From: Cryomorphaceae bacterium
GTDB taxonomy: Bacteria; Bacteroidota; Bacteroidia; Flavobacteriales; Schleiferiaceae
Length of the DNA stretch: 16,047 nucleotides
Reading direction: 5' to 3'
Assembly (NCBI GenBank): GCA_003445735.1
Contig: DMCR01000168.1
Coordinates: forward strand, 4,149-20,195
The notes under the pieces are model-generated. The model was not told the DNA's origin, did not search any database, and worked only from the letters and a program-made list of their open reading frames with translations. Made by a program: the position numbers and the translations under genes. Of this stretch, positions 7,521-15,407 are shown in pieces (position 1 is the first letter of the stretch; each line of letters begins with the position of its first letter).

Positions 7521-8316
7521 TACTAATGTTGTGTTGTATTACTTTTAGAACATCGTCAAAGACGCCTTTGTTCGCAGCAATGATGCTTTTTGAATCAATG
7601 GGTGCATTATCACCTTGGTAATCACAAACTTGACCTCCCGCTTCGCGCACTAGTAAGATACCTGCCGCTACATCCCAAGGGCTCAGTCCGTATTCGAAAT
7701 ACCCTTCAAATCTACCGCAAGCTGTATAGGCAAGGTCTACTGCTGCAGTACCAATACGACGGATACCGCGTGTTTTAGGATAGAAGTATTCCAATGTCCT
7801 TTGAAATCCTGCCACACCAGAAAAATCGTAATAGGGGAATCCCGTAGCCAGTAAGGAATCTTTAAGTTCCGTTGTTGTTGAAGTACGAACTCGATTGCCA
7901 TTCAAGGTGGTGCCGCCACCCTTGATTGCGCTGAAGCATTCGTCCATGCCAACTTCATACACCACGCCCAAAACGGGTTCGTCTTGATGCATAAGAGCAA
8001 TACTCACACTAAAAATAGGAAGGCCATGAACGAAGTTTGTTGTGCCGTCAAGCGGATCGATAACCCAGTAGTAATTCGTATTGGTATTTTGGTGGACGGT
8101 GCCTTCTTCAGTGAGGAAGCCTGCCTCAGGCAATAGGCTATTAAGAGCAGAAACAATGAGCTCTTCTGCATTTTCATCTACATCACTAACTAATGCATTT
8201 AAACTCTTGAGGGATACACGCTCCTGAGAGAAGGTGGCTTGTTGTATTTTTAAAAAGTGGCCCGCTGCTCGGGCAATATCTTCAACCTGGGGGCGTAGGT
8301 CAGGAAGGTCGATCAT
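7513..8316 (-). CDS. Inositol monophosphatase family protein (SuhB-like)
   Basis: A Mg2+-dependent sugar-phosphate phosphatase of the IMPase superfamily. The ATG at 8314-8316 (MIDLPDLRPQ) overlaps the preceding stop as ATGA and gives 267 residues, the same length as E. coli SuhB; 14 further upstream codons are open but lie inside the preceding gene. Metal-binding motifs are present: SDVD at 44-47, TEEG with Glu70, the family signature DPLDGTTNFVHG from Asp87 to about 98 (Asp87 and Asp90), and SPWDVAAG with Asp215. Thr replaces the first Gly of the usual GEE motif, which does not remove a ligand. Substrates of the family include inositol 1-phosphate, histidinol phosphate and other sugar phosphates. 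The neighbours do not indicate which applies, so no symbol is given. Confidence 0.93.
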   Translation of the reverse strand: MIDLPDLRPQVEDIARAAGHFLKIQQATFSQERVSLKSLNALVSDVDENAEELIVSALNSLLPEAGFLTEEGTVHQNTNTNYYWVIDPLDGTTNFVHGLPIFSVSIALMHQDEPVLGVVYEVGMDECFSAIKGGGTTLNGNRVRTSTTTELKDSLLATGFPYYDFSGVAGFQRTLEYFYPKTRGIRRIGTAAVDLAYTACGRFEGYFEYGLSPWDVAAGILLVREAGGQVCDYQGDNAPIDSKSIIAANKGVFDDVLKVIQHNISNG

Positions 8317-8591
8317 TGTACTCTTATTGCAGTATAAATCATTCGTATGCTCTTGCACATACCTTGTAAAGTGTCGGATTTAGACTCCTTTGAGTCGTAA
8401 TAAGACAGCACATTGGATCGTTGTGTGTTTTCAAATTCAACTTGGCCTAAGAACAATCCTTCTCTTACCTTGAAAAGGTCGCTTTGCATGATCAGGCCTT
8501 CTTTTTTGTGACGATTTCGCAGGCTTCTCCAGTACTGGGAGAACTCTTTTTCACTGCAAAGTGGTCTAAATTCTAGAAAAATCACTGACAT
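8313..8591 (-). CDS. Conserved-looking small protein of unknown function, possible ferredoxin-like (ABM-type) fold
   Basis: Ninety-two residues from the ATG at 8589-8591 (MSVIFLEF); an ATG three codons earlier (8598-8600, MPT) is also possible. I do not recognise the family. The pattern is strand (SVIFLEFRP), charged helix (EKEFSQYWRSLRNRHKK), two strands (about 34-56), helix (SNVLSYYDSKE to GMCKSI) and a final strand (MIYTAIRVQ). This beta-alpha-beta-beta-alpha-beta order resembles small dimeric alpha/beta-barrel proteins such as antibiotic-biosynthesis-monooxygenase-like domains; that is inference from pattern, not from motif. No signal peptide or membrane segment. That it is a real gene is supported by its exact placement: it overlaps the mtaB end by 26 bases and ends ATGA into the IMPase start. 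Confidence 0.7.
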   Translation of the reverse strand: MSVIFLEFRPLCSEKEFSQYWRSLRNRHKKEGLIMQSDLFKVREGLFLGQVEFENTQRSNVLSYYDSKESKSDTLQGMCKSIRMIYTAIRVQ

Positions 8592-9912
8592 AGTTGGCAT
8601 GTTTAGGTACTTCTAAAATAACAATTCCATCCGGACCTATGTTATCTAATTTCAATGATTTAGTGGTATTTGCCCATTCTGGATTCCAATAGGTCTTTAC
8701 ACGTACATAATTATCGGTGTACCCCAACATGAATCCTTCTTTGTTTTCGGCTTCGAAAAGAACGGGGCGTTTTAGTCCTAATTGGCTCTCATAAAAGGCG
8801 CGTTTCTTCTTTTCACTGAGGATGCGAAGCATTTTGTTCCGTCGCTTACGCTCAGGAATAGGAACCATGCCGTCCATACTCGCGGCCAAGGTGTTTTCGC
8901 GCTCGCTAAAGGTAAATACGTGCAAGTAGCTTATGTCGAGCTGATTCAAGAGGTTGTAGGTCTCTGCGAACCGCTCATCTGTTTCACCAGGGAATCCTAC
9001 AATGACGTCCACACCGATGCAAGTATCGGGATCCGCAGCTTTGACTTCAGCCACACGTTTGCGGTACAAAGAGGTCATATAACGACGCTTCATCAGCTTT
9101 AAAATGGCATCTGAACCGCTTTGAAGGGGAAGGTGGAAATGTGGGACGAACTTTTGACTTTGCGCAGTAAAAGTGATGATCTCGTCGCGCAGTAAATTCG
9201 GTTCAATACTGGAAATACGCATACGTTCCACAGGGACTTGGGCATCTAATGCTTGGACCAATTCTAAAAAGGTGCTTTCATGTTTCTTATTTCCAAATTC
9301 CCCCTTGCCATAATCTCCAACGTTCACTCCGGTGAGCACAATTTCTGGGATACCGGCTTCGGCAATTTCTTGTGCCTTGGCCACTACATTTTCCAGGGTA
9401 TCGCTTCTAGAAATACCGCGAGCCAAGGGAATAGTACAGTAGGTGCATTTGTAATCACAACCGTCTTGTACTTTCAAAAAGGCACGCGTGCGATCACCTG
9501 TGCTATAGCTTGATACGAAGGTGTTTGCATCTTCAATCTCGCAGCTGTGCACTTCCGCATCTCCTTTGGTTTTCTCCAGGGCACTCAAAAACTGGCGCAC
9601 ATTGAATTTTTCAGTGGCTCCGAGAACAAGATCAACGCCTGGGAGCTCCATGATTTGCTCCGGTTTTAATTGAGCATAACACCCTACGACCACAATAAAA
9701 CCATCGGGATTCGCACGCAAGGCTCGGCCGATAATATTGCGGGTCTCACGGTCTGCGTTTTCTGTGACTGAACAAGTATTGATGAGGTATACGTCCGCTG
9801 GATCCTTGAACTCTACGCGCTCAAAACCGCCTTCAACCATGTCTTTGGCAATGGTCGAGGTTTCCGCGAAATTCAGCTTACAACCAAGGGTATGGAACGC
9901 AACGCTTGGCAT
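8566..9912 (-). CDS. mtaB: tRNA (N6-L-threonylcarbamoyladenosine(37)-C2)-methylthiotransferase MtaB
   Basis: A 448-residue methylthiotransferase of the radical-SAM MiaB/MtaB/RimO family. MtaB converts t6A to ms2t6A at position 37 of ANN-decoding tRNAs. The N-terminal UPF0004 domain supplies the auxiliary [4Fe-4S] ligands Cys11 (HTLGCKLN), Cys47 (NTCSV) and Cys78 (VGCYAQ). The radical-SAM cluster motif CxxxCxxC is Cys152, Cys156 and Cys159 (GCDYKCTYC). A TRAM-like region follows at the C-terminus (about 380-440). The GCKLN form (rather than GCQMN of MiaB) and the IPLARG phrase after the cluster point to MtaB rather than MiaB or RimO. The start ATG shares one base with the murB stop (TAATG). 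The last 26 bases also encode the start of the next small gene. Confidence 0.95.
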   Translation of the reverse strand: MPSVAFHTLGCKLNFAETSTIAKDMVEGGFERVEFKDPADVYLINTCSVTENADRETRNIIGRALRANPDGFIVVVGCYAQLKPEQIMELPGVDLVLGATEKFNVRQFLSALEKTKGDAEVHSCEIEDANTFVSSYSTGDRTRAFLKVQDGCDYKCTYCTIPLARGISRSDTLENVVAKAQEIAEAGIPEIVLTGVNVGDYGKGEFGNKKHESTFLELVQALDAQVPVERMRISSIEPNLLRDEIITFTAQSQKFVPHFHLPLQSGSDAILKLMKRRYMTSLYRKRVAEVKAADPDTCIGVDVIVGFPGETDERFAETYNLLNQLDISYLHVFTFSERENTLAASMDGMVPIPERKRRNKMLRILSEKKKRAFYESQLGLKRPVLFEAENKEGFMLGYTDNYVRVKTYWNPEWANTTKSLKLDNIGPDGIVILEVPKHANYVSDFSRI

Positions 9913-10919
9913 TATATAAGATTTACTTCGGGGTGCAAAATGATGCCAAAGCGCTGTTGGACATCGTCAATGATTTTATTGGCCAATTCTAATAATTCCA
10001 CCCCGCTGGCTTCACCATAATTGACCAACACGAGTGCTTGCTTTGTATGGATTCCAGCATCACCACTGCGATAGCCTTTCCAGCCTGCTGTATCGATGAG
10101 CCATCCTGCTGATAGTTTAATCCCGTTTGGTGCCGGGTAGGAGGGCATGTCCGGATAGCGCGCTGCTAAGGTATCCGCAAGCTCCTTCGAAACCACCGGA
10201 TTTTTAAAGAACGAACCGCTATTTCCTATTTCTGCCGGATCTGGAAGTTTACTCCTGCGAATTCTGATGACCGCATCGCTGATTTGTTTTGGATTAGGAT
10301 CTGTAATGCCTCGTGCTTCGAGCTCAGCTTGAATGGAGCCGTAATCCGTGCGAAGTTTGTGATTCTTTTTCGTGAGCGCCAGGGTCATGCGAGTGATAAT
10401 CGCTTTGCCCTTCCATTCGTTTTTGAAAATACTGTCGCGGTAACCGAATTTAGCTTCCTCTTTTGATAGTGTGAAGAATGCACCGTTTTCAACCAAGACA
10501 CCCTCACAGTTTATAAAAACGTCTTTCAACTCCACGCCATAGGCGCCAATATTCTGAACTGGAGCTGTACCGCAATTCCCAGGAATTAAGCTGAGATTTT
10601 CAAGTCCTCCTAATCCTTGCATGAGGGTCCATAATACAACCTCATGCCAATTCTCCCCAGCACCAAATCGAATATGGACCACTTCATCGTTTTCAAAAAC
10701 AACACGTCTTCCATGGATATCAACCTTGAGTACATCACCTTCGATATCTTGGGTGAGCAGCATGTTCGAACCGCCGCCTAGAACCAAGGCAGGCTCGCCG
10801 TGGTGTTTTACATAAGCACTTATATCGTCTGCGCTATGTGCCCAAATAAGACGTGTCGCCTTTTGGTTAATGCCGAAGGTGTTGTGTTTGACTAAGCTTT
10901 GATTGAGTTGTACAATCAC
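9912..10919 (-). CDS. murB: UDP-N-acetylmuramate dehydrogenase (UDP-N-acetylenolpyruvoylglucosamine reductase)
   Basis: MurB is the FAD enzyme that reduces UDP-GlcNAc-enolpyruvate to UDP-MurNAc with NADPH, the second committed step of peptidoglycan synthesis. At 335 residues it is the E. coli-like type I form. Motifs: HNTFGI (12-17), FAD-binding LGGGSNMLL (47-55), SLIPGNCG and PVQNIGAYG (about 110-128), and GNSGSFFKNP with the likely proton-donor Ser236. HPEVNLI at the C-terminus holds the likely catalytic Glu331. The start is GTG (complement of 10917-10919): an in-frame TAA two codons upstream leaves no other start. It lies 12 bases after the aminotransferase stop, and its own stop overlaps the mtaB start. 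Confidence 0.97.
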   Translation of the reverse strand: MIVQLNQSLVKHNTFGINQKATRLIWAHSADDISAYVKHHGEPALVLGGGSNMLLTQDIEGDVLKVDIHGRRVVFENDEVVHIRFGAGENWHEVVLWTLMQGLGGLENLSLIPGNCGTAPVQNIGAYGVELKDVFINCEGVLVENGAFFTLSKEEAKFGYRDSIFKNEWKGKAIITRMTLALTKKNHKLRTDYGSIQAELEARGITDPNPKQISDAVIRIRRSKLPDPAEIGNSGSFFKNPVVSKELADTLAARYPDMPSYPAPNGIKLSAGWLIDTAGWKGYRSGDAGIHTKQALVLVNYGEASGVELLELANKIIDDVQQRFGIILHPEVNLI

Positions 10920-10931
10920 GGTTTATAGGTT

Positions 10932-12131
10932 TTATCGGGTGCTGTGTGGATACACCTCTAATGCTGCTTTCAAGATAGCAATACAATCCGTCAATGCCTC
11001 CGTATTTAAAACATAGGCAAGGCGAGCTTGATTTACGCCCAATTCTTGCTTAGCATAGAATCCGGCCGCTGGGGCCATCATTAGTGTTTTACCTTCATGG
11101 TTAAAATCACTGAGCAACCATTGCGCAAAGTGTTCCGCGCTTTCTACAGGGAACGAGGCCACAGCATAAAAGGCTCCTTTTGGCTTAGGACAAAAGACCC
11201 CATCAATACTATTCAAGCCATCTACCAAAACATTGCGACGCTCAACATACTCTGCATTTACTTCGTCGAAATAACTCTGTGGAGTTTTCAACGCAGCTTC
11301 ACTAGCAATTTGTGCATAGGTCGGCGGCGACAATCTCGCTTGCGCGAATTTCATAGCAGTAGCCAAAAATTCCTTGTTCTTGCTGACCAAGCAGCCAATA
11401 CGCGCGCCACACATACTGTAGCGCTTGGAGAAGCTATCTACAACAATGGCATGTTCTTCCAAGCCTTTAATGGCAAGTACGCTGTGGTGCGGCTCACCGT
11501 CGTAGGTGAATTCGCGGTACACTTCGTCCGCAATCAAGAAAAGATCATGACGCAGCACGATATCGCGAAGTTGTTCTAATTCTTCTTTGCTGTACAAATA
11601 CCCAGTTGGGTTACCGGGGTTACAGATCAAGACCCCCTTTGTCTTTGGGGTAATAGCGGCCTCGAAGGCAGCTACTGCAGGCAAGGCAAATCCGGTTTCG
11701 ATAGAAGATTCAACGGGAACTACTTTGACTCCGCTAGCGGTAGCAAAACCATTGTAGTTGGCGTAGAACGGTTCGGGAATGATGACCTGATCGCCTTCGT
11801 CCATGGCCGATCCAAATGTGAACAACAGGGCTTCAGAGCCACCGGTGGTTACTATGATATCATCGGTTTGTACCGGAAGATTCTTCCCGTGGTAGTATTT
11901 TGACAGTCCCTCTCTCAACGAAGCAAATCCCGCGCTGTGGCTGTAGGCCAAAACTGGTATATCAGCTTCCTTGATGGCGCGCTGCGCTTCCATAGGGGTT
12001 TGAATATCGGGTTGTCCAATGTTCAGGTAATATACTTTGTTGCCATTGCGCTCTGCTTGTTCGGCATATGGAACTAGTTTGCGAATTGGGCTTGAAGGCA
12101 TGAGTCCGCCTTTGACTGAAATCTTTGGCAT
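10932..12131 (-). CDS. PLP-dependent class I/II aminotransferase (aspartate-aminotransferase-like)
   Basis: A 399-residue fold-type I aminotransferase. Features: NIGQPDI near residue 37, TTGGSEALLF (about 95-104) for phosphate and cofactor binding, NPGNPTG at 171-177, an ADEVYREF stretch carrying the Asp that pairs with the pyridine nitrogen, and DSFSKRYSMCGARIG with Schiff-base Lys236. The conserved Arg for substrate carboxylate lies near the C-terminus (QARLAYV). This fits aspartate or broad-specificity aromatic/branched aminotransferases, but amino-donor specificity cannot be read from the motifs. It is the first gene of the operon. Its ATG lies only 20 bases after the T-tract of the terminator that ends the DUF1573 gene, so its promoter must overlap or precede that hairpin, or it relies on read-through. 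Confidence 0.93.
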   Translation of the reverse strand: MPKISVKGGLMPSSPIRKLVPYAEQAERNGNKVYYLNIGQPDIQTPMEAQRAIKEADIPVLAYSHSAGFASLREGLSKYYHGKNLPVQTDDIIVTTGGSEALLFTFGSAMDEGDQVIIPEPFYANYNGFATASGVKVVPVESSIETGFALPAVAAFEAAITPKTKGVLICNPGNPTGYLYSKEELEQLRDIVLRHDLFLIADEVYREFTYDGEPHHSVLAIKGLEEHAIVVDSFSKRYSMCGARIGCLVSKNKEFLATAMKFAQARLSPPTYAQIASEAALKTPQSYFDEVNAEYVERRNVLVDGLNSIDGVFCPKPKGAFYAVASFPVESAEHFAQWLLSDFNHEGKTLMMAPAAGFYAKQELGVNQARLAYVLNTEALTDCIAILKAALEVYPHSTR

Positions 12132-12151
12132 ACTTGGGTCGTCTTTAATGC

Positions 12152-12180
12152 AAAAAGCCCTGCAAAAATACAGGGCTTTC
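12152..12180 (-). terminator. Intrinsic terminator of the DUF1573 gene
   Basis: On the minus strand the arm AAAGCCCTG (12179-12171) pairs with CAGGGCTTT (12162-12154), a perfect 9-bp stem with an 8-base loop, followed by a T-run continuing to 12152. It lies 30 bases past the DUF1573 stop. On the + strand the T-run is shorter and interrupted, so the main direction is minus. Confidence 0.8.
12163..12170 (-). promoter_or_regulatory. Candidate -7 promoter element forming the terminator loop
   Basis: The loop of the terminator reads TATTTTTG on the minus strand, an exact match to the Bacteroidota -7 consensus TAnnTTTG. It lies 31 bases before the aminotransferase ATG, which would give a leader of about 20-25 bases. 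No TTTG/TTG -33 element is found 17-23 bases upstream, so the match may be chance. Confidence 0.25.
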
Positions 12181-12209
12181 TTGGATATCCGTGAGTAATG
12201 TTCGGGATG

Positions 12210-12662
12210 TTATTTCGCAATAACACTACCGCCTTTTTTCTCTGGAATAGTTTCCTGGGCTTTAGGGTTCATTACCTGTCCTTTGATGGTCAAAACCACG
12301 GTTTGATTCGTCGCATTTGACTGTACAGTAACTGTTTTGTGGAAATTACCCATGCGGTTGGTGTCGTACTTCACCTGGATCTCGCCTTCTCCACCTGGGG
12401 CAATAGGCTCACGAGTCCACTTAGGTGTAGTACATCCACAAGAAGCGCGTACAGAGTTTAGGACCAAAGGCTCACTTCCTTCGTTCTTGAACTTGAATAC
12501 ACGAGTACCGTTGGTGCCTTTATCTACTTTTCCGTAGTTGATGACTTTATTGTCGAAAGTGATCTTAGCACCGTCATTGTCCGGCGTCAAGATTGTCGCT
12601 TCTTGTGCTTGAGCTGCAAAACCGAAGAGTGCAACGAATAGGGTAAGGAATAATTTTTTCAT
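12210..12662 (-). CDS. DUF1573 domain-containing secreted/periplasmic protein
   Basis: A 150-residue exported protein. Residues 1-19 are a signal peptide (MKK, hydrophobic core, AQA-QEA cut); no lipobox cysteine is present, so it is not a lipoprotein. The mature part is an immunoglobulin-like DUF1573 domain: NYGKVDKG (42-49), FKFKNEGSEPLVL, SVRASCGCTTP with Cys75 and Cys77, and APGGEGEIQVKYD, then TVTVQSNA and LTIKGQV. The C-terminal 20 residues are polar and lack a T9SS sorting domain. The family is widespread in Bacteroidota with no established function; the paired cysteines could form a vicinal redox or metal site, but this is speculation. It forms a single-gene unit with its own promoter and terminator. 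Confidence 0.93.
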   Translation of the reverse strand: MKKLFLTLFVALFGFAAQAQEATILTPDNDGAKITFDNKVINYGKVDKGTNGTRVFKFKNEGSEPLVLNSVRASCGCTTPKWTREPIAPGGEGEIQVKYDTNRMGNFHKTVTVQSNATNQTVVLTIKGQVMNPKAQETIPEKKGGSVIAK

Positions 12663-12691
12663 TAGACTAAAGCATTTAAATCTTAGTAGTT

Positions 12692-12722
12692 CAAATGTAG
12701 GATTCTTGCCGAGCTATTCAAA
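12692..12722 (-). promoter_or_regulatory. Promoter of the DUF1573 gene (Bacteroidota -33/-7 type)
   Basis: On the minus strand TTTG (12722-12719) is followed after exactly 19 bases by TACATTTG (12699-12692). Both match the Bacteroidota housekeeping consensus (TTTG, about 19 bases, TAnnTTTG). The predicted transcription start is about 5-8 bases downstream, leaving a leader of roughly 20-25 bases before the ATG at 12660-12662. Confidence 0.75.
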
Positions 12723-12755
12723 GGAATTTAACAATCTCTTAGTCTTAGTGCCCAA

Positions 12756-12781
12756 TTGGTCATATAAGGAATGTATTTTTA
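12756..12781 (+). promoter_or_regulatory. Weak candidate promoter for valS
   Basis: TATTTTTA at 12774-12781 matches TAnnTTTG at all but the last position, and TTG lies at 12756-12758. The 15-base spacing is short for this promoter class. It is the best candidate I see in the 140-base divergent region 12663-12802, which holds no T-box, leader peptide rich in valine codons, or other evident regulator. Confidence 0.25.
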
Positions 12782-12802
12782 CGCTTTAAACCATGACTTG
12801 CA

Positions 12803-15388
12803 ATGCGCGAAATTGGAAAATACACCCCAGGAGAAATTGAACCTAAGTGGTACAGTCACTGGTTGGACAACAAGTACTTTCATGCCGAAGTATCTGATAA
12901 AGAGCCGTATACAATTGTAATTCCGCCGCCTAACGTCACGGGTGTACTCCACATGGGACACATGCTGAACAATACGGTTCAGGACGTTCTAATTCGCCGT
13001 GCTCGTATGCTTGGTTTAAACGCTTGTTGGGTACCGGGTACCGACCATGCTTCTATTGCAACTGAAGCCAAGGTGGTAAAGCGCCTTCGCGAACAGGGCA
13101 TTAAAAAGTCAAGTTTATCGCGCGAGGATTTCATGAAACACGCATGGGATTGGACCGATGAATACGGCGGTATCATTCTAAAGCAGTTACGCCGACTCGG
13201 GGCATCATGCGATTGGGACCGTACGGCATTTACTTTGGACGAAGTGCGCAGCGAGCAAGTAATTGATGTTTTCATAGACCTGCACCAAAAAGGCATGATC
13301 TACCGCGGTCTGCGCATGGTGAATTGGGATCCAGTAGCACTAACAGCAGTGTCGGACGAGGAAGTCATCCACAAGGAAGAGAACAGCCGTCTGTACTACA
13401 TGACTTACAAGATTGAAGGATCCGACGAGGCCTTGCAAGTAGCAACGACGCGTCCTGAAACTATTTTTGGCGATACTGCGGTTTGTGTGAATCCTGAAGA
13501 CGAGCGCTATCAGCATTTGAAAGGCAAGAAGGCCATCGTTCCTCTACTAGGGCGCGCAGTGCCGATTATTTTCGACGAATACGTGGATATCGAGTTTGGT
13601 ACGGGAGCACTGAAGGTGACGCCAGCACATGATAGTAATGACCAAATGTTGGGCGAGAAGCATAATTTGGAAGTCATCGATGTATTCGATCAACATGCTG
13701 CACTGAATAAGCACGGTGGTGAATTTGCCGGTTTGGATCGATTCGATGCACGCAAAAAAGTAGCCAAAGCTCTTGAAGAGGCAGGTCTGTTGGTCGAGAC
13801 CAAAGATCTTAGAAATAAAGTCGGACGCAGTGAGCGTACCGATGCAGTGATTGAGCCGCGCTTGAGTATGCAGTGGTTCTTGAAGATGCCAGATTTGGCC
13901 AAGCCGGCCATTGATGGAGTGAAATCAAAGGACATCACCTTACATCCTCCGCACGCTGAAAAGACGTATCTCTACTGGATGGAGAACATCAAGGATTGGT
14001 GTATTTCACGTCAGCTTTGGTGGGGACACCGCATACCAGCTTGGTACGATTCAGAGGGCAATGTAGCCGTGTGCAAGACCAAAGAAGAAGCCGTTGCAGC
14101 CCTTGGTAATGATGCTGTACGACAAGACGAAGATGTCATGGATACATGGTTTAGTTCATGGTTATGGCCGTACAGCGTATTCTCTGGAAACCAGGAAGAG
14201 GAAGATTATTTCTACCCAACCAATACACTCGTTACCGGACAGGATATCATCTTCTTCTGGGTAGCCCGTATGATCATGGCAGGGTATGAGTTCAAAGGAA
14301 AACGCCCGTTCAAGGATGTATACTTCACCGGCATGGTTCGTGATAAAAAGCGTCGTAAGATGTCGAAATCCCTCGGCAATAGTCCGGATCCGCTAGAATT
14401 AATCGATAAATACGGTGCCGACGGTGTCCGTGTAGGTATGCTCATGACTGCTCCTGCAGGAAACGATCTATTGTTTGATGAAGACCTCTGTTCTCAAGGT
14501 TCTTTCTTTGCAAATAAAGTGTGGAATGCTTTCAGATTGGTAGGCATGTGGGAAGCTGATGCCCAGGGCATGAGCGCTTCGGAATCACTTTCGGTTCAAT
14601 GGATGCGCAATCGCATTGGTGAAGCTCTAGTATCGTTAGAAACCAGCTTTGAAAAATACAGATTGTCTGAGGCGTTGATGACGACCTACAAGCTGGTTTG
14701 GGACGATTTCTGTTCGTGGTATCTAGAAATGGTGAAGCCTGCGAAGGGCGAGCAAATCTCAGCCGAAGCGTTGGAGGCTACCAAATCAATCTTCAACACA
14801 CTGTTGGAAATCATGCACCCATTCATGCCGTTCATTACGGAAGAATTGTGGCAGAATCTTGCACAGCGTGGAGCAGGGGAGACCATCAACTTTGCCGCTT
14901 GGCCTATCCTCAAAGTGGAAGATCAGGCAATCCTAAAATCACATGCACACTTCGCTGAGGTAGTAAGCGGTGTTCGTACCGTACGCAATGAAAATGGAAT
15001 TGCTCCGAAAGAGGTGTTAACCATTGAGATTGCCGAGGGTACGGCGCATGATGTAGCCTTTGATTCACTCATCATGAAGCTTGCCAATGTTGAGGTCATC
15101 GCAACCGTAAGCGAAGTGAAGAAATCGGCGTTCAGCTTTGTGGTCGGTGGGATCAATTATACCATCCCGGCCGATGCCTTCGTGAACGTTGATGACGAAA
15201 TTGCCAAGCTCGAAGAAGAATTGGCCTACACGCAAGGATTCTTGAAGAGCGTCGAGAAAAAATTAAGCAATGAGCGCTTCGTTTCTAATGCGCCTCAGGC
15301 TGTCGTTGCCTCTGAACGCAAAAAGCAAGCGGATGCCGAAGGTAAAATAGCCTTGTTGACACAGCGCTTAGAGGCCTTAAAAGGTTAG
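12803..15388 (+). CDS. valS: Valine--tRNA ligase
   Basis: ValRS, 861 residues, a class I aminoacyl-tRNA synthetase that charges tRNA-Val and edits mischarged threonine. The HIGH-type motif is HMGH at 50-53 after PPPNVTGVL. The CP1 editing domain carries TTRPETIFGDTAV (from about 214) and GTGALKVTPAHD (from about 266). CISRQLWWGHRIPAWY follows it. KMSKS is at 519-523. The anticodon-binding domain covers about 590-760. The last 67 residues are a charged coiled-coil (EIAKLEEELAYTQ to TQRLEALKG) typical of ValRS and absent from IleRS and LeuRS. It is shorter than E. coli ValRS (951), within the usual 850-900 range. The ATG at 12803 gives the standard start (REIGKYTPGEIEPKWY). It is a single gene ending in its own terminator. 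Confidence 0.98.
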   Translation: MREIGKYTPGEIEPKWYSHWLDNKYFHAEVSDKEPYTIVIPPPNVTGVLHMGHMLNNTVQDVLIRRARMLGLNACWVPGTDHASIATEAKVVKRLREQGIKKSSLSREDFMKHAWDWTDEYGGIILKQLRRLGASCDWDRTAFTLDEVRSEQVIDVFIDLHQKGMIYRGLRMVNWDPVALTAVSDEEVIHKEENSRLYYMTYKIEGSDEALQVATTRPETIFGDTAVCVNPEDERYQHLKGKKAIVPLLGRAVPIIFDEYVDIEFGTGALKVTPAHDSNDQMLGEKHNLEVIDVFDQHAALNKHGGEFAGLDRFDARKKVAKALEEAGLLVETKDLRNKVGRSERTDAVIEPRLSMQWFLKMPDLAKPAIDGVKSKDITLHPPHAEKTYLYWMENIKDWCISRQLWWGHRIPAWYDSEGNVAVCKTKEEAVAALGNDAVRQDEDVMDTWFSSWLWPYSVFSGNQEEEDYFYPTNTLVTGQDIIFFWVARMIMAGYEFKGKRPFKDVYFTGMVRDKKRRKMSKSLGNSPDPLELIDKYGADGVRVGMLMTAPAGNDLLFDEDLCSQGSFFANKVWNAFRLVGMWEADAQGMSASESLSVQWMRNRIGEALVSLETSFEKYRLSEALMTTYKLVWDDFCSWYLEMVKPAKGEQISAEALEATKSIFNTLLEIMHPFMPFITEELWQNLAQRGAGETINFAAWPILKVEDQAILKSHAHFAEVVSGVRTVRNENGIAPKEVLTIEIAEGTAHDVAFDSLIMKLANVEVIATVSEVKKSAFSFVVGGINYTIPADAFVNVDDEIAKLEEELAYTQGFLKSVEKKLSNERFVSNAPQAVVASERKKQADAEGKIALLTQRLEALKG

Positions 15389-15407
15389 TTTAAAGAACTC
15401 TTAATAC

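Larger units (their letters stand above)
1875..12131 (-). other. Probable ten-gene operon: aminotransferase to LOG
   Basis: Ten minus-strand genes follow each other with spacings, in transcription order, of +12, -1, -26, -4, -8, +24, -11, -1 and +15 bases (negative means overlap). Two junctions are TAATG (murB-mtaB, transglycosylase-uvrA) and one is ATGA (small unknown to IMPase). No terminator-like hairpin is visible between the members. A terminator lies upstream (12152-12180) and the block ends at a convergent gene. Co-transcription and translational coupling are inferred from packing alone. An internal promoter cannot be excluded, most plausibly upstream of rfbC, where the largest gap (24 bases) occurs. 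Confidence 0.7.

Noticed and set aside
8317..8358. 14-residue N-terminal extension of the IMPase-family protein
   Set aside because: The later ATG forms an ATGA junction with the preceding stop and gives the standard family length of 267 residues.
11097..11579. 160-codon open frame on the + strand
   Set aside because: It lies fully antisense to the well-supported aminotransferase and has no recognisable domain; it is a shadow frame.
12663..12802. Possible T-box or leader-peptide control of valS
   Set aside because: No T-box-like stem, specifier region, terminator or valine-rich leader frame is visible in this 140-base region.
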